64,000 nucleotides of DNA from Fonsecaea monophora (lineage: Eukaryota > Ascomycota > Eurotiomycetes > Chaetothyriales > Herpotrichiellaceae), in the NCBI RefSeq assembly GCF_001642475.1, contig NW_019173968.1, positions 124,001 through 188,000 on the forward strand. The letters run 5' to 3'. The number at the start of each line of letters is the position of its first letter. The first letter of the stretch is position 1. Positions 44,357-56,380 of the stretch are shown piece after piece. The notes beneath the pieces are model-generated. The model was not told the DNA's origin. It ran no database searches and saw only the letters and a program-made list of their open reading frames with translations. A program made the position numbers and the translations under genes.

Positions 44357-45619
44357 TGATGAGATCACCCGCCGGCGTGCGCGCATACACGAGTACAGCA
44401 GTGTAGCAACTTCTGTCCACCGTAGTTATTGATGTGTTTATTTTTTTTCAATATGCTTCGATGCGCGCAAGGCTCTACGGGATCGAGTTGAGGGTGAATG
44501 GTGATAGGTGGTGAATGTTTACCAGCAACGTGGATCGTGGAGAGAGCAGTCGAATCAAATTTGATGATGCAGTCGACCAGGTTGAGGGCGACGAGGGAGA
44601 TGATTCGGCCACACGTTTTGGCTGAGCTTTGGGTGTGTTTGGTAGGCTTAGGTAGGTAGGCTGGAGAGCCGCCTGGCCTCGGGTTGGTTCGGGGCTTTTT
44701 GCTTTTCTTTTTTGATCACCCTTTGATTCGACTCGCGCACTCGTGAGACTGGGCGGCCCCACGTTGAAGAGCAAAGCGGCGGAGATGATGTCGTGCGTTG
44801 CGTGCTCCTTGCGGTAGCGAGCAAAGACAATGTGTGAGTGGTGAGTGGACTGGCAAGACGACAGAGTAGTCGGCCCGGCTGGAGGATGATTGGGTGATTG
44901 GGTGAAGGAGGTGAAGTTGAAACCAGCAGACGAGGGGCGATTGGGCGATACAAAAGGGAGGGAGGAAAAAGCCAGAGGATGAGTGGGCGGCTGAGGGGGC
45001 GCGGCTTGTGCTCAGTTGACTCGGTTCCAAGGTTTGTTTCCCTTGAGAATGGGGGGATGGGATGTTCGGCGACCAGCTGCAGGGTACCAGGGCCCCCCGA
45101 AAAGAAAAGCAACACTTCGCACTACTACTGTCCGAAGTGCGTACTACTGTCTACTACGAAAGTCACTTCAAGGTCTCAAGGTTTTTCTGCTCGCTTGAAT
45201 TTGCTTGGTCGAGACAAAGAGCCAACCAAGGAAGATCCTCGTGACCCGGTGGGTCCACGGCCGGGCTATTCCATTATGGGACTAGCTTTGTACACAGGAT
45301 TTTCCTCAACAAACTTGGAAGCTGAATCAGTGTCAAGTCGTTGTACCGAAGTACCGAGTGCCTCGCAATCAAGGACTGGACTGCAATTTGACTGTATACT
45401 TGTTACTATACCTGTACTCCTTACAACGACACACCACTCGCTACGAATCCCTCCGCTGTATCATCACCTCGCACAGATAACCATCCCAAGGGCCATCAGA
45501 AGGGCGCAGGCTGCAGGGCTGACGCAACAGAAGCAAAAAAAAAACCTTTGTGTCCACATCATGTGACCGGGCTTCCGCTCTTCTGCTCGGCAGCTTTCAC
45601 CGCATCCTGCGCGGCCCTG

Positions 45620-45780
45620 GACTTCCCTGCCTTCCGCTGCCCTGCCACCTCAGTTTTCTCTTCTGTTTTCCCTTCTTGTCCTTCTCTTTCTTGCGCCGGA
45701 CCTACCGGGGCCTTGTACTAACCCGTTACAACGCAAGGTATCCTCTCTCGTCCTCGCCTCCTCTCCCTCCACCTCACCCG
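45620..45780 (+). promoter_or_regulatory. Pyrimidine-rich tract, possible promoter of a plus-strand transcript
   Basis: Strongly C/T-biased plus strand (TTTTCTCTTCTGTTTTCCCT, then CCTCCTCTCCCTCCACCTCA), like the tract at 35771-35890 upstream of TOP1. A GGTATCC donor-like site at about 45738 sits inside it. No clear coding sequence follows within 1.2 kb, so any transcript could be non-coding. Confidence 0.3.
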
Positions 45781-47334
45781 GGTTCATGTGTCAGCGGCGA
45801 CGTTGCATGCGTTTCCACCACAAGTCCTTCGCTTAAAAATTCCATCACCATAACCAGCCCAATCAGGCCATCGTCTCCGGATGCGCTGTTGCGTGATGCC
45901 CTGCCTGCCCCAATCTCCCTCGTTGCAACACTTCCTACTACCTTTCTCGTCGGGTCAACCTCGAGTCCTCAAGTCCCTCGACCGCCTTCGATCGTCGCAG
46001 ACGCGACTCACACCACGGCTACCATAGTTTTGATTACCAAATTGCTCCGAGTCTATCTCGTACTTGGGACTTGTACTTGTAGCTCCTTTTGTCCTCATCT
46101 CCAATCATCTACCAGGAATTTCCGGAAAATAACACAGTCTCGCCCAATGAGACACCATATCAATCTTCAGTCCCTGACTCGAGCCGCTGATTATTTCCCT
46201 AGTGGCGGCCAATCAAGCTCGCCAACAGCCTTGTTTTCCCTGTGGAATTTTGTGATTCGTCTACTTGGAGGAAAATCCATCAGATAGTTCACATGTTCGT
46301 CGAGCTTCGTCTGGCGTATGTCTGCCTGGCTTGACACCAGCACGAGATGAATGTGGACTTGGCTTGAAACATACTATCTCAACAGACTCGCCGAGAGGAG
46401 CACATGTCAGAGCCTTGAAACCACAGGTCCAGCACTCGATGTATGGGCCGTCAACGACACCAGCCCTGCCTGATAGGACAAGTCGAGAGGAAGTGGCGTC
46501 TATGAATGAACAGCCGTGAGGTCAAGGTGATACTGCGCAAGGGTCTTCGTATCCTTGGAATCGTCACGCGGCAGACAGCCTGGCAAGCCAGCCGAATTCT
46601 TCTTGCCCTCAGTGACGAATAAGTCCACGAGCTCACACATGGGCATTACACTTGTGCGCCGTGGGTGCGACCAAGGTTCTCGTCGTTCGTCATGTTGTTC
46701 TTGATCAATTGGCTGTCTCTTTGGATCGGCTGGTGAGTCTCCTCCCACACATGATCGACCACATCACACACGCCCCGTGCCGCTTTCCTGTTCCAGTACC
46801 ATTTTCACTCGGTCATTGCCATCCATTGTCGATCTTCATCTCGATCTTTGCTTCTCCCTCTCCCGTGCCTCAGGTACATATCCGGCAGCGGAAGATGAAT
46901 AGACCGGCTCTTTGACGAGAGTACAAGTGCTTGTACACATGTTTGATAGGCAGTATACGCCGATAAGCTAGCTGGTCTCATGGTCTCTGTTCTCCCCCGA
47001 CTTAGAGCTTGAAGCTTAGATTTCTAAAACTGATCCCACGACTCGGGACAGTCGTCGTCTCATTTGTTGGGTAGCAAACTATCGACACCTCCTCTGTGCT
47101 TCTTACAATGTGACTAGGCTCTTTACGGGGACAGCAGGAGGATGTTCAAAGACAGAATGCAGATATATGTAACGTGTACCACGATCCACGCGTTCATGAT
47201 CGTTCCGCATATGCCCGGCGTAGCAGGCTTCCAGGGGTATTCTATGCTTGCCTTTAAGACCGGTCCATTCAATGCAGACCACGACCAACCATGCTAGTCA
47301 CCTCTGACTTGATGGTCGGCCCATTGTCGCCCAT

Positions 47335-50281
47335 TTAATCACTCAGAACAGCTCTCAGCATTGCCACAAATGACTCGCGTAGCTTCAGCACCTCGCTGAC
47401 CTCCGGCTTGACAGGCTCGCCGGCGCTCCTTCTCAGCCTGTCTTGTGCCTTTCTACGGCGACGACGTTCAGCCGAGAGAGGGTCGAGATCGTCTTCTGCA
47501 TCTTCTTCTTCAGAGTCAAGGTCATCCTCTTCGTCGGAAATGCTGAGGTCCATTAGATCGCCCTGCAACGTTACCAAAATCGTCAGCATAAATCCAGTAT
47601 CAGAGGCGGCAACCTTTTGAAGAGGCGGCAACCAAGTCAGGAATGGAAGAGAAACTCACCTCATGCAATCCGAAATCGCTACTCCGGAAGTTGGCCCCCG
47701 GCATCCCCGTGGCTGCTTCTGAAGAATTGGCAGACCCTGTTCCCTCGGCGGCCATTTTCTGCCTCGTCTTATCGCTATGCCATTTCTTTCGCGCCTCCTG
47801 CCACTTGATCAACTCATCGACCTCTGTGATTATGATCTCCCTGTCCACCGCCCCCATGTCTAGCGCCCCTTGCAAGATCGCATTCATATCCAGTTTCCCG
47901 CCGCTCCTGGGGCCTTTCCGGAGGAACTCGAGGATGCCCTCAATCCAGCCCATCAAGGCGGTAAAGAGGCCGTTATCATGAGTATGAACTTCGTGGATGA
48001 ATTTATACAAGTTATCTTCGTGTCTAGCACAAAGATCGATGAAGGACTGAACAGTCTGATTTGGGTCGGCTGACACGTCTTGCCTCTGTGCGATTTCGAC
48101 CGTTTTGATGGCGTCGTCGGCGAAGCGCGCAAAGTCCGTGATGGAGTTGTAAACATTTGCAGATTTGTACACCCGGATTAAAGGTTCGTAGAATATGGTG
48201 AATAGATCACGGAACAGCTGGAGAGTATTAGGCTCCTCGATCATAGCTGCCATCATGGCCTTGTCACGTTGCCGAGTCATTAACTTGAGAAGCTGCTTGA
48301 GGTGTGAGAACATTTCAGCCCCTTGTTTAAGTTCTTCGTCTTCGTTTTCCACTGCACTGTTCCACGCTACCCATGCGTTGTAGACCCGTTGAATCTGTGG
48401 CGGCGTAAGTTCAGGTTCGAATTGTTCTGACCTGAGAATCGCCACGACAAGGTCAATTTGTTCTGTCTCCGCCTCTGCTCGGAGGAGGTTCTTGGTTTCT
48501 TCGGGACTGTCGACGAATGCTTTGATTTTGTTGACCAAGACTGGGTCTCCCACTTGTCCGGCGACACCATCGATAGATCTCTGGAACTGTCGGATTCCAT
48601 CTGCCAGGGTCTGGGCAAAAATTCGTTGTAATAGTGATCTTGCGCCGAAGGGTTGTGCCAGAAAGAGATCCAGGACACCAGACATGACTGCTGCAGGGTT
48701 TGCTATTCGAATCACGTTCTTCAGTACCGTATACGGCACCAGAGAATGTATTCGTTTCGCCTGGGCAAACAACTCGGGGGAGTTATCTTCTGCCAGGAAT
48801 AGATGGTAGATGGTGGCTGCCACTTCTATCCTGAGCCATTCTGCGAATTTTTGATACTCGGGGCTTAAATCTGCAAGCTTGTCTTTGCTTCGTATCTCAG
48901 CGAATAGTTTGGTCAAGCCATTAGCCTCGACGATATTTCTTCGGAATTTCTCCATGTAGGTGTCAAGCTCTGCCGCTCGTTTCCTGGCGATATCGTAGAA
49001 CTTCCTCTGCTCTTCCAACCGCCTTGCGTCCATCTCTTTTCGTCGTTCGATGTCTTCTAGTTCCTCTTCGTTGAGACTGATAGGTTGAAGAGTCAGGAAA
49101 TCAGTCATTGATTTCGACTGTGCAATATTGGGGTTTTGCAAGAGAGTCCTCAAGAAAGCTCGCAGTGAGACTCTTTGATCTTCTCGATGTAGGCGAACAG
49201 TCTGCGGGCTTGGGCTGGTTCCTCTTTCTCTGGAGAGACTCCTCGGGGTTGCTGATGACTTGGGTGAGCCGGACCCGAGATTAGGACTCAAGGAGTTGGA
49301 TGACTTCAAACGTCGGTGAACGAGAAGATTCCTCCCAGAATCCTCTACACTGACTCCAGTAGAGACAGAAGACACCGATGAAGTATCGTCATCACCTGAC
49401 GGCAAAACAGACGTGAACGTAGAGGATTTGTTCTTCCTTGGTAAAGGTGGGAGAATCTTACCCGGCATCTCAGTCCGAAGCCTTTTGTGAAGCTTTACGA
49501 AATCACCGTACCGTCTTCCGATGTATATTTCTGGCTGGTCGGGTCTTTTGACTCGTATCAGGAACTCGGCGTGCTGATGATAGCGAACGGTTCGCTTGAC
49601 TGAGGTGATCCTCACACCAGCCACATTGATATCCCAATTGTTGATGTAGTTTCCTTCTGGAATATTCACAACCAGGCCTTGTTCATTCGCGCCACGCTCC
49701 ACAACTTCCATCTCGGCGAAACGTATTCTCTCTTCATAACCAGAGGCCGTGGGTACACCAGAAACCATCATCAGCTCCACCAACTTTTCGGACTTCCTTG
49801 CCAACTTCCTCCTTTTGGTTTCTTCCAGCCTGTCTTCCGATGAAGAGATGTATTTGCTGGCAAAGGACTCAAGGAACGTCTGCAACTTGTCCTGCCAAAA
49901 TTCCTTCTCTTTCGCCTGGTCGAGGAAGGGGAAATTGCGGACGTGATTGACAAAGATATACCGCAGGATTGGCAACTCAGAGTCCATGGGGGAGACTTCG
50001 CCATATTGTGAACGGAAAGGAGCACCAAAGCGTTGAAGGGCTGTCGGACTGCTCAATTCGGTGATCTCTTCCGAGACCTGGCGGGAGATGAGTTCTCGTT
50101 TAAGATAGTGCTCTTGTTTGCCCGTCAAGAGTTGTCCCGCCGGCGGTGTCGAGTCGCCTGGTGAGGCCGGAGCATCGACACTGATCTTGGGGACTTTGAT
50201 ATCGCCATTGGACTCGGAGACGACCGCAGGTTTGTCCGCAGATTTCTCTTGCACGTTTGCGACAACATCGTGGGTAGACAT
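47335..50281 (-). CDS. PX-domain protein of the YPR097W family
   Basis: Two exons, 50281-47660 and 47562-47335, with a 97-nt intron (GTGAGT donor), give 949 residues from MSTHDVVANV. The frame reaches 50335, but the extra 18 residues look like leader. An N-terminal PX-associated helical domain spans about 52-170. The PX domain follows from about 220 with RRYGDF (256-261) and LPPLPRKN (277-284), the phosphoinositide-contact elements, split by a Ser-rich insertion at about 285-357. A large helical C-terminal domain (DUF3818 type) covers about 400-850. The last exon adds a Glu/Asp tract and a basic helix. Yeast YPR097W binds PI3P and is linked to membrane contact or trafficking. Role here is inferred from the family. 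Confidence 0.9.
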
Positions 50282-51298
50282 GTTTGACAGATGGCCAACA
50301 AGAGCAAAGGGAAGGAGGGAAAGGAGGTTAAGCACTCATCTCCGGGGCACAGTAGAAGAACCTTTTGAGCACATGGAAAAGTTAAGAAATTGCCAGCAGG
50401 AACTGTTTACGTGGCCCTGGGATAAAGTGATAAATGCGCAGCCATGTGATGGGTATGAGTAGGACTTGGTCAAGCGACGATCTCCTCGTGCCCTGACGAT
50501 AATGGTTCAGATTGATCAATGACTACAAGAACAGAGTCACTGGAACGCGAATCCAGCGTCACAGCCACGGTTGCTGTCATGGCTCAGCAGCAAGCTTCAA
50601 ACATGGCCGCAGATGGCGGCATCATGGGCGTGAAAGCAGGTGCAGGATGACTGCGTCATGGGGCGGAAGGAAGATGGCCGCAGCCCAAACTTGGCAGGGC
50701 GAGGCTAGAGTGCCCAATAACAAACAAGCCAGGTACTTGAGCAGGCACGGCGTAGGGGGTGGCGGGGCCTCTTGGGGGGTGTCAAGTGGGTGCGCGCAGT
50801 GGTCAAAGTGACAGCTACGGGTAAGATGTCTATGAGTTTAGGGGCGGCACCACCGCCCAGGGCGTCTGGAGGCACAGATTCAAATGACATAAATCCTGAC
50901 AACTCTGCGTTGGTTTGACCGTTAAATGACAGGGACAATTCCCAATCTCCTCCACACCTGCAAGCACCACAACACCACAGCCAACATTTACCGAGTACGA
51001 GGCACAGATCATCCCAACACGCGTCCAGTTGCGAGCGAGGCAGTGCGACTATCAATCTCCCACCCAGTTCAGTGGAAATCAGGAAAAGGTATTCGCCCTC
51101 ATGTTGACCTCAGATTGGATTACCCTCCCTCGCGCTTTTGACGCTAGCAAGGCTGACTTTGTTGTAAATCATTACTCGGTATTGTGTGGAAATACAACCC
51201 CTCTCCTCGGCCCCTTCATCGGACAAGGCTAGCGATGACGACGACGACCAGGAAAATCATTCAGCCTGACCCGACGACAAGAATCTCCTTCCCCGTCC
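50282..51298. other. Intergenic region, no gene seen
   Basis: Promoter side of the PX gene and 3' flank of the reductase gene. No coding signal or clear repeat. Confidence 0.5.
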
Positions 51299-52368
51299 TC
51301 ACAAGACATACACCAACTTTTGCCCACTCACTTTGTCGTGTCTCAACAAATCACATCCTTCCAAGACGTGCTCGAGGCCCTTACCCACCTTGGGAGGATG
51401 AACCTTCAGGCGTCCCTGCTCCAAAATGGGTTCGACCTCTTCAATCCACTTTTTCATAAACTCGAAGTCCTTGGTGTTGTCTTGGCTCTCGAAAAAGCGT
51501 TTCTTCACGGGTTCTCCGGTCGCAGTGTATCCCAAATTGAAGGTGGTCTTAACATCTGTCCGGGGGAATTCGACATTCAAAATCGCGCCATAATTCCCTC
51601 CAGATGAAATCACCTCTGAACAGAGCTTGGCTGTTTGGGGCAGGGAGATGGTATCCCAGATATACTTGAGATCATTCTTGGTATATTCCTTGATCTTGGT
51701 CGCACACTCTGGATCATTGTAGTCAAAGGCGGCGACTGCTCCCAACGATTTGACCAGATCAAAGTTACGTGGAGAGCATGTAGTAATGGGTTTATATCCA
51801 GCCCTATCAGGTCAGCACCAGCCAGTCCCACAATGGCATTTCGCACTTACAGCTTTGCAAATTGGATCCCAATGGAGCCGGTCGCGGAGCTGCCTCCGTA
51901 GATCAGGATGAACTCGCCTTTGGTAGAAGGCTGCGAGGGTAATTCCAAGCCCATCTGTTGGAAGAGTCCCTGCCCACAGGTAATAACAGCCACGCCCAAT
52001 GTCGCGGCCTCTTCAAACGACATGTTGTCCGGAACGCGGATCTGCACATCAGCCTTGACTGCGATGCGCTCGGCGAATGCGCCATCTTCAGGCTGCAACT
52101 CATTGCCTCCGTGCGCGAAGCCACAGATTCGATCACCGACTTTCCACTGTTTTGAGTAGCCGATTCCTGTCTCTGCAACCACTCCAGAATAGTCGCAGCC
52201 CACTAGGAGACCTTTCTCGTTCATGTAGTCAATATGTTTCCAGTCGGTAGGGTTCAACGCAACCGCTTTGACATCGACATGGACGTATCCTGGCCTGTGC
52301 TTTGGGTGAGGCCGGTCGGTGACGAAAGACGCCTTTCCAGGCTCACCATCCATCACAATAGCCTTCAT
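51299..52368 (-). CDS. Zinc-independent medium-chain reductase (quinone/enoyl reductase type)
   Basis: Two exons, 52368-51851 and 51803-51299, with a 47-nt intron (GTAAGT donor), give 340 residues starting MKAIVMDGEP. The N-terminal GroES-like domain has ALNPTDWKHI and VGCDYSGVV. The NADPH-binding segment is IYGGSSATGSIGIQFAKL, interrupted by the intron just after it. The catalytic zinc ligands of alcohol dehydrogenases are absent, placing the protein with quinone oxidoreductases and ToxD-like trans-enoyl reductases. Some of these assist polyketide synthases, but no such gene is within the window, so a general reductase role is more likely. Substrate unknown. Confidence 0.85.
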
Positions 52369-53751
52369 GGTAGCGAGTTTTGATTGGCGGTTCCACAATG
52401 GATTAGAGATTTCGCACACAACAAGTAGTTACAGTGTTTGTTCAGACTCTATTGAGGAGTGTTGAGTTAATGTACGAGATGCCTGGCCCTTCTTAATGAG
52501 AAGGAAGAATTTAAGTCCGGGAGAGTTTTTCCCCTCTGTCCATGAATTGGTCAGCGAGGGTATAAACTCGCAACGATCCCACAGCACGATCCATGTCCCG
52601 GACAGATACTCCGCACCCCCTCCTCTTTGGCTCGATGTTCGATGCGGGACCTGGAACATCAGGCATCCAATTTTACACGTTGAAAGCTGAGCACTCGACT
52701 CCAGAAGGGGTGGAAATGAGACAAGGTGAAACCATAGGAGTTGTGTGCCTGGGTCGTAGCGAGGCGACATGCGGCAAACGTACGGCAAATGCCATCCTTC
52801 GTTCTCGTGTAGAAATTCCACAAGTCAGCGTATATCCTCGGCTTTAAGATGGAGCTGGATAGGCTACTGATAGATATGCCATTCAGTAGAAAGGCATGAT
52901 CAATCAGATCGGACAAATTCTCGGGGTACGGATGCATGAATCCCACCGTCCTGGCTCTCTGCCCAGTCGAATGTCTGGTGGACACAGAACCTCAGACACC
53001 GTGCGAGTTTTCGTGGCTGGTCAGTCCATCACCAACTTGGAATCACTCGCCCTTGTCATCACAACAAGACACGAAAACTGAAAGATCCGTGAGATTGTCG
53101 TGAACGCTTGATCAGAATATCATCTCATCAACACCCAGATTTGTCCCAAAGACAGGTCGATCAGTCGCCTACCTATCGTCTCCACCGTGTCGTATCTCTA
53201 CAAAACTCATCTCGCGGAAAGTCTACTGTCATCGATCTATTAAAGTTCCAGATGTGGGACTCTTAGGGCGGTCACCTAGATAGTGCAGAGGATTCCAGAG
53301 GTCTGTAAAGAACGGACAGCCTGTTTTTTGAACCTTTCGACGGCTCGTCGCTCTCGAACAGAAAATCCTAATTGTAGAAGTCCAGACACAAGGCTACAGG
53401 TACACGGTAAGTGCAGCTTGCGATGGGTAGTATTCGCTGCTCCAAAGCCAACCATGCTTATAGGACCATGCTGTAAATCATCAGGGCAGTGGCTGCATAT
53501 TTGACAAGAAAGCTCTTTGATCGTTGACACAAGCCAATACCAAGGTAGTATGCTCTACAACGAAGCTGTTGTCGGCATACGCCTCCCCATGGACCACAGC
53601 CTCGTCGCATTGTGTGAGGCTGTGAGTGCCTTAAAGCGGCCGCCCAATCCCCGCTGCTTCTCCAAAACAAATTATTTTTTTTGGACAATGTTCCCTACCA
53701 CTTTAGACACTCACCGTCACTCCCCCATCAGGTTTTTCCTACTCCAGAATC
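52369..53751. other. Divergent intergenic region, no gene seen
   Basis: About 1.4 kb between the reductase and IMP3 starts; should contain both promoters. No coding signal or notable repeat. Confidence 0.5.
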
Positions 53752-54318
53752 ATGGTCCGTAAACTCAAGCACCACGAGCAGCGGCTCCTCCGCAAAGTCG
53801 ACCTCCTCACCTACAAATCCGACGGTCCCTCGCACCGTGAAGCCGCTATCCGGCGCCGATATCATCTCACCCACCCGCTCGACTACTCCAAATACAATGC
53901 CCTGTGCGGTCGCCTGAGACAGCTCGCGCACTTGCTGTCGAATCTCGACCCCGCGGATCCGTACCGCGTGGAAATGGAGAGTGTCATGCTTGAAAAACTG
54001 CACCAGATCGGGATCCTGAAGCAGAACCGCAGCCAAGGCGCCGGGCTGTCGTCGGTGGAAAAGGACGTGACGGTCAGCGCATTCTGTCGTCGCCGCCTGG
54101 GCATAGTGATGGTCCGCATCGGCATGGTGGAACATGTCGCCACGGCACACAAGTTTGTTGAACAGGGCCATGTAAGAGTGGGCACTGAAGTGGTTACCGA
54201 CCCGGCGTTCCTCGTCTCCAGGGGCATGGAGGACTTTGTGACCTGGGTTGATGGAAGTAAAGTCAAGAGGCAGGTTTTGGAGTACAGGGAAAAACTGGAT
54301 GACTTTGACTTGCTGTGA
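53752..54318 (+). CDS. IMP3: U3 small nucleolar RNP protein IMP3
   Basis: Single exon of 188 residues, full length for the family. The N-terminus is basic (MVRKLKHHEQRLLRKVDLLT), followed by helical segments and an S4 RNA-binding domain at about 108-175 (FCRRRLGIVMVRIGMVEHVA, then VEQGHVRVGTEVVTDPAFLV). The end DDFDLL is typical. IMP3 joins IMP4 and MPP10 in the small-subunit processome and opens the U3-18S base pairing for early pre-rRNA cleavage in the nucleolus. No introns. Confidence 0.95.
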   Translation: MVRKLKHHEQRLLRKVDLLTYKSDGPSHREAAIRRRYHLTHPLDYSKYNALCGRLRQLAHLLSNLDPADPYRVEMESVMLEKLHQIGILKQNRSQGAGLSSVEKDVTVSAFCRRRLGIVMVRIGMVEHVATAHKFVEQGHVRVGTEVVTDPAFLVSRGMEDFVTWVDGSKVKRQVLEYREKLDDFDLL

Positions 54319-55132
54319 GGTGATGAAGAGATGGGACCCTCAGGCTCATTTGAGCCATACAATCAAGCTGCAATCTCTGCCGACACACTCGGAACCGTGC
54401 ACCTTTTTTGCTGCTTGGGATTCGAAGGAAGTGCATGCCGATCAAGACCCCAACGAATTTGTAGGGTGCAGGTTGCACAGATGCATGAGCACGACTCATC
54501 ACCCTCCACAGCCCCGGCCGAGTATCTTGATTCCTTATGCTATGCTCAGCCTTCAGCCTGGATTTGTGCAAGCAAGAAGCCTGCAATAAGCGCAGACACC
54601 GATCATGGAGACGATATGCAGGCTCCATTATCACACACATAGGGCTCAGACTGCGACCCAGATGGGCCTCCTGCGCCTCCACTTGACTTAGACGCTCAGC
54701 AGCAAGCACTGGACCATCATGCTACTCGAGGTCTCACACGATGGAAGGGAAGCCGAATCGACCTTTTTATAAGGGACGGGAACAAGAAATTACCAGAGAC
54801 GCATGGTCTCGTTACCAGGGTTCTACAGCTCATTGTCTGATCTGGCTTCCTATGTACAATTTCGAACAACCCCAGAAATTCCTCCAGGATTAGTCTGATC
54901 ATGACGGGTATCTTCAGGCCATCCTCAAAAAGAAAGGAGCGCATTTCATGGTATCATATAAACGGACAAGTTGACTCTGCCGGGCACATAAGAATCGAAA
55001 GAAAATTCATGTCGATGGAATCGTCGTACCGAAGAACACAATATGCGACTGCCGCAAGTGTTTGATGCAGCTAGACCGACCGGAGGCTCCCGTCTCACCC
55101 TAGGTCAAAAGCCTAAGCGGCTGCTAGTGTTG
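54319..55132. other. Convergent intergenic region, no gene seen
   Basis: 3' flanks of IMP3 and the disordered unknown gene. Nothing notable. Confidence 0.5.
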
Positions 55133-56380
55133 TTATAAGTCGAAGCACGACCATTTTCGAGCTTTATCCTTGTGCTCTCCTCCGTCTTTGGCACCCCTGG
55201 CGACAGTTTTGTGACTGTGGGTGTCTTCCTTTTCTGCTCCCACTTCGACTTTCACGCTTGGACTGCCCTTCTCAACTTCAAACGTAGTACTTTCGGAAAC
55301 CTTGCGAATGTCGTCTCCCTCGTGATGCTCCGCGTCACTTTCATCATCACTGACGTCCAGTCGAAACCTTCTCACGCTGTCTCCGTCACATTCACCTGTG
55401 AAAAAGGCTCTCCGTCCATGCTTGGGTCGGAAACACCGGGGAATGACTCTGCGGAGGAAACCCCTGACACCGCTGTGTGCGCGGTCGATTTTCTCGTACT
55501 CGACGCGCCGCGTTGCATTCGAGGTCCAAGATATCACGGTGTTCAAGGTTGGTCTTCCCGGGCTTGCAACGGGAGAGACAGTTGCCGACTCGGCGTATCT
55601 GGTGTTGATTTTGGACAGCCGTGGCATAACATCCGAGTGCAGGGTCGGAGAGCGATCGTTGACGCTGGCTGGGAGAGCGTACGAGAAGCCATAAGTGTCG
55701 GGATATTGGTCTGACTGAACATGTTGTTGATGCTCAACAGCCGTTAATCTGGTGTTGATCTTCTCACACATGCGCCGGATACTCTCCTGGTCCAGGGTGT
55801 TCTCGGGGATTATGGATGCATGTCGGGTTGTTGTCCGCGAGGTCGACGCGCTGGGCAGTGGTGTGATGTCCCTGCTCAAGGCCAAAACTCCGTCCAGGGA
55901 GGAGAAAATCTGGCAGCTCTGGCGATGCAACGCTATGGAATCCTGACGCGATCGACGCCGTTTCCTCGCAAGACTGCTTTGTCGGGAGGGGATGGATACG
56001 GAGTTGTGCCGCGAGTGTCGAGGACTGTGTTGAGGATGGGATGCTTTGGACGAGGCCGATGACTGAGAGCAAACCGTCCGCGATCGCGGTCTCTTCAGCA
56101 CTGTTTGATGATGGATCAGGCAATCTGCCGTTATTGCGGCCTTCTGGGCAGGCGAGCTCCAACGCTTGGAGCTTTTCTTGGTGACATTTGAAATGGCCGA
56201 GTGGAAGGACTCGGTATCAGACACCTCGGCAGTGTCGTCACAAGTGGCCGTCATGTCGTACCGTATGCTCATTATTCGTATCGTCGTCATGTCATTCATA
56301 AGTCTCGGGCGTGGAAATGCACTGTGGTGAAGCTGGAGTAATAGTCTCTCAGAGGGCCTGGCGTCCCCAAACTGTGGCAT
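55133..56380 (-). CDS. Ser/Arg-rich disordered protein of unknown function
   Basis: Single exon of 415 residues from the ATG at 56380; later in-frame ATGs (MNDMTTIRIMSIRYDMTATC region) could be the true start. Long Ser/Arg/His-rich stretches (for example HSPRHSRHNSVSIPSRQSSL) suggest disorder and heavy phosphorylation. A short block with RRMCEKINTRLTAVEHQQ at about 210-227 may be helical. A basic patch, GFLRRVIPRCFRPKHGRR, precedes an acidic C-terminal part. It ends WSCFDL; the cysteine is four from the end, but the Asp makes a prenylation box unlikely. No family was recognised. Confidence 0.6.
   Translation of the reverse strand: MPQFGDARPSERLLLQLHHSAFPRPRLMNDMTTIRIMSIRYDMTATCDDTAEVSDTESFHSAISNVTKKSSKRWSSPAQKAAITADCLIHHQTVLKRPRSRTVCSQSSASSKASHPQHSPRHSRHNSVSIPSRQSSLARKRRRSRQDSIALHRQSCQIFSSLDGVLALSRDITPLPSASTSRTTTRHASIIPENTLDQESIRRMCEKINTRLTAVEHQQHVQSDQYPDTYGFSYALPASVNDRSPTLHSDVMPRLSKINTRYAESATVSPVASPGRPTLNTVISWTSNATRRVEYEKIDRAHSGVRGFLRRVIPRCFRPKHGRRAFFTGECDGDSVRRFRLDVSDDESDAEHHEGDDIRKVSESTTFEVEKGSPSVKVEVGAEKEDTHSHKTVARGAKDGGEHKDKARKWSCFDL

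Larger units (their letters stand above)
42622..47334. other. 4.7-kb region without a supported protein gene
   Basis: The longest gene-free stretch of the window, upstream of hapB and downstream of the PX-protein gene. It may include a long hapB leader. A G17 run is at 44340-44356. A pyrimidine-rich tract at about 45620-45780 on the plus strand resembles the one before TOP1 and suggests a plus-strand transcript. Plus-strand frames at 45550-46287 and 46265-46519 are open but compositionally unlike proteins. Confidence 0.5.

Noticed and set aside
45550..46287. 245-codon plus-strand open frame
   Set aside because: Pro/Ser/Leu bias follows from the C/T-rich DNA, and no family resemblance was seen. 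Better explained as leader or non-coding sequence.
51299..52368. ToxD-like enoyl reductase as part of a polyketide pathway
   Set aside because: No polyketide synthase within 12 kb on either side; the general reductase reading is safer.
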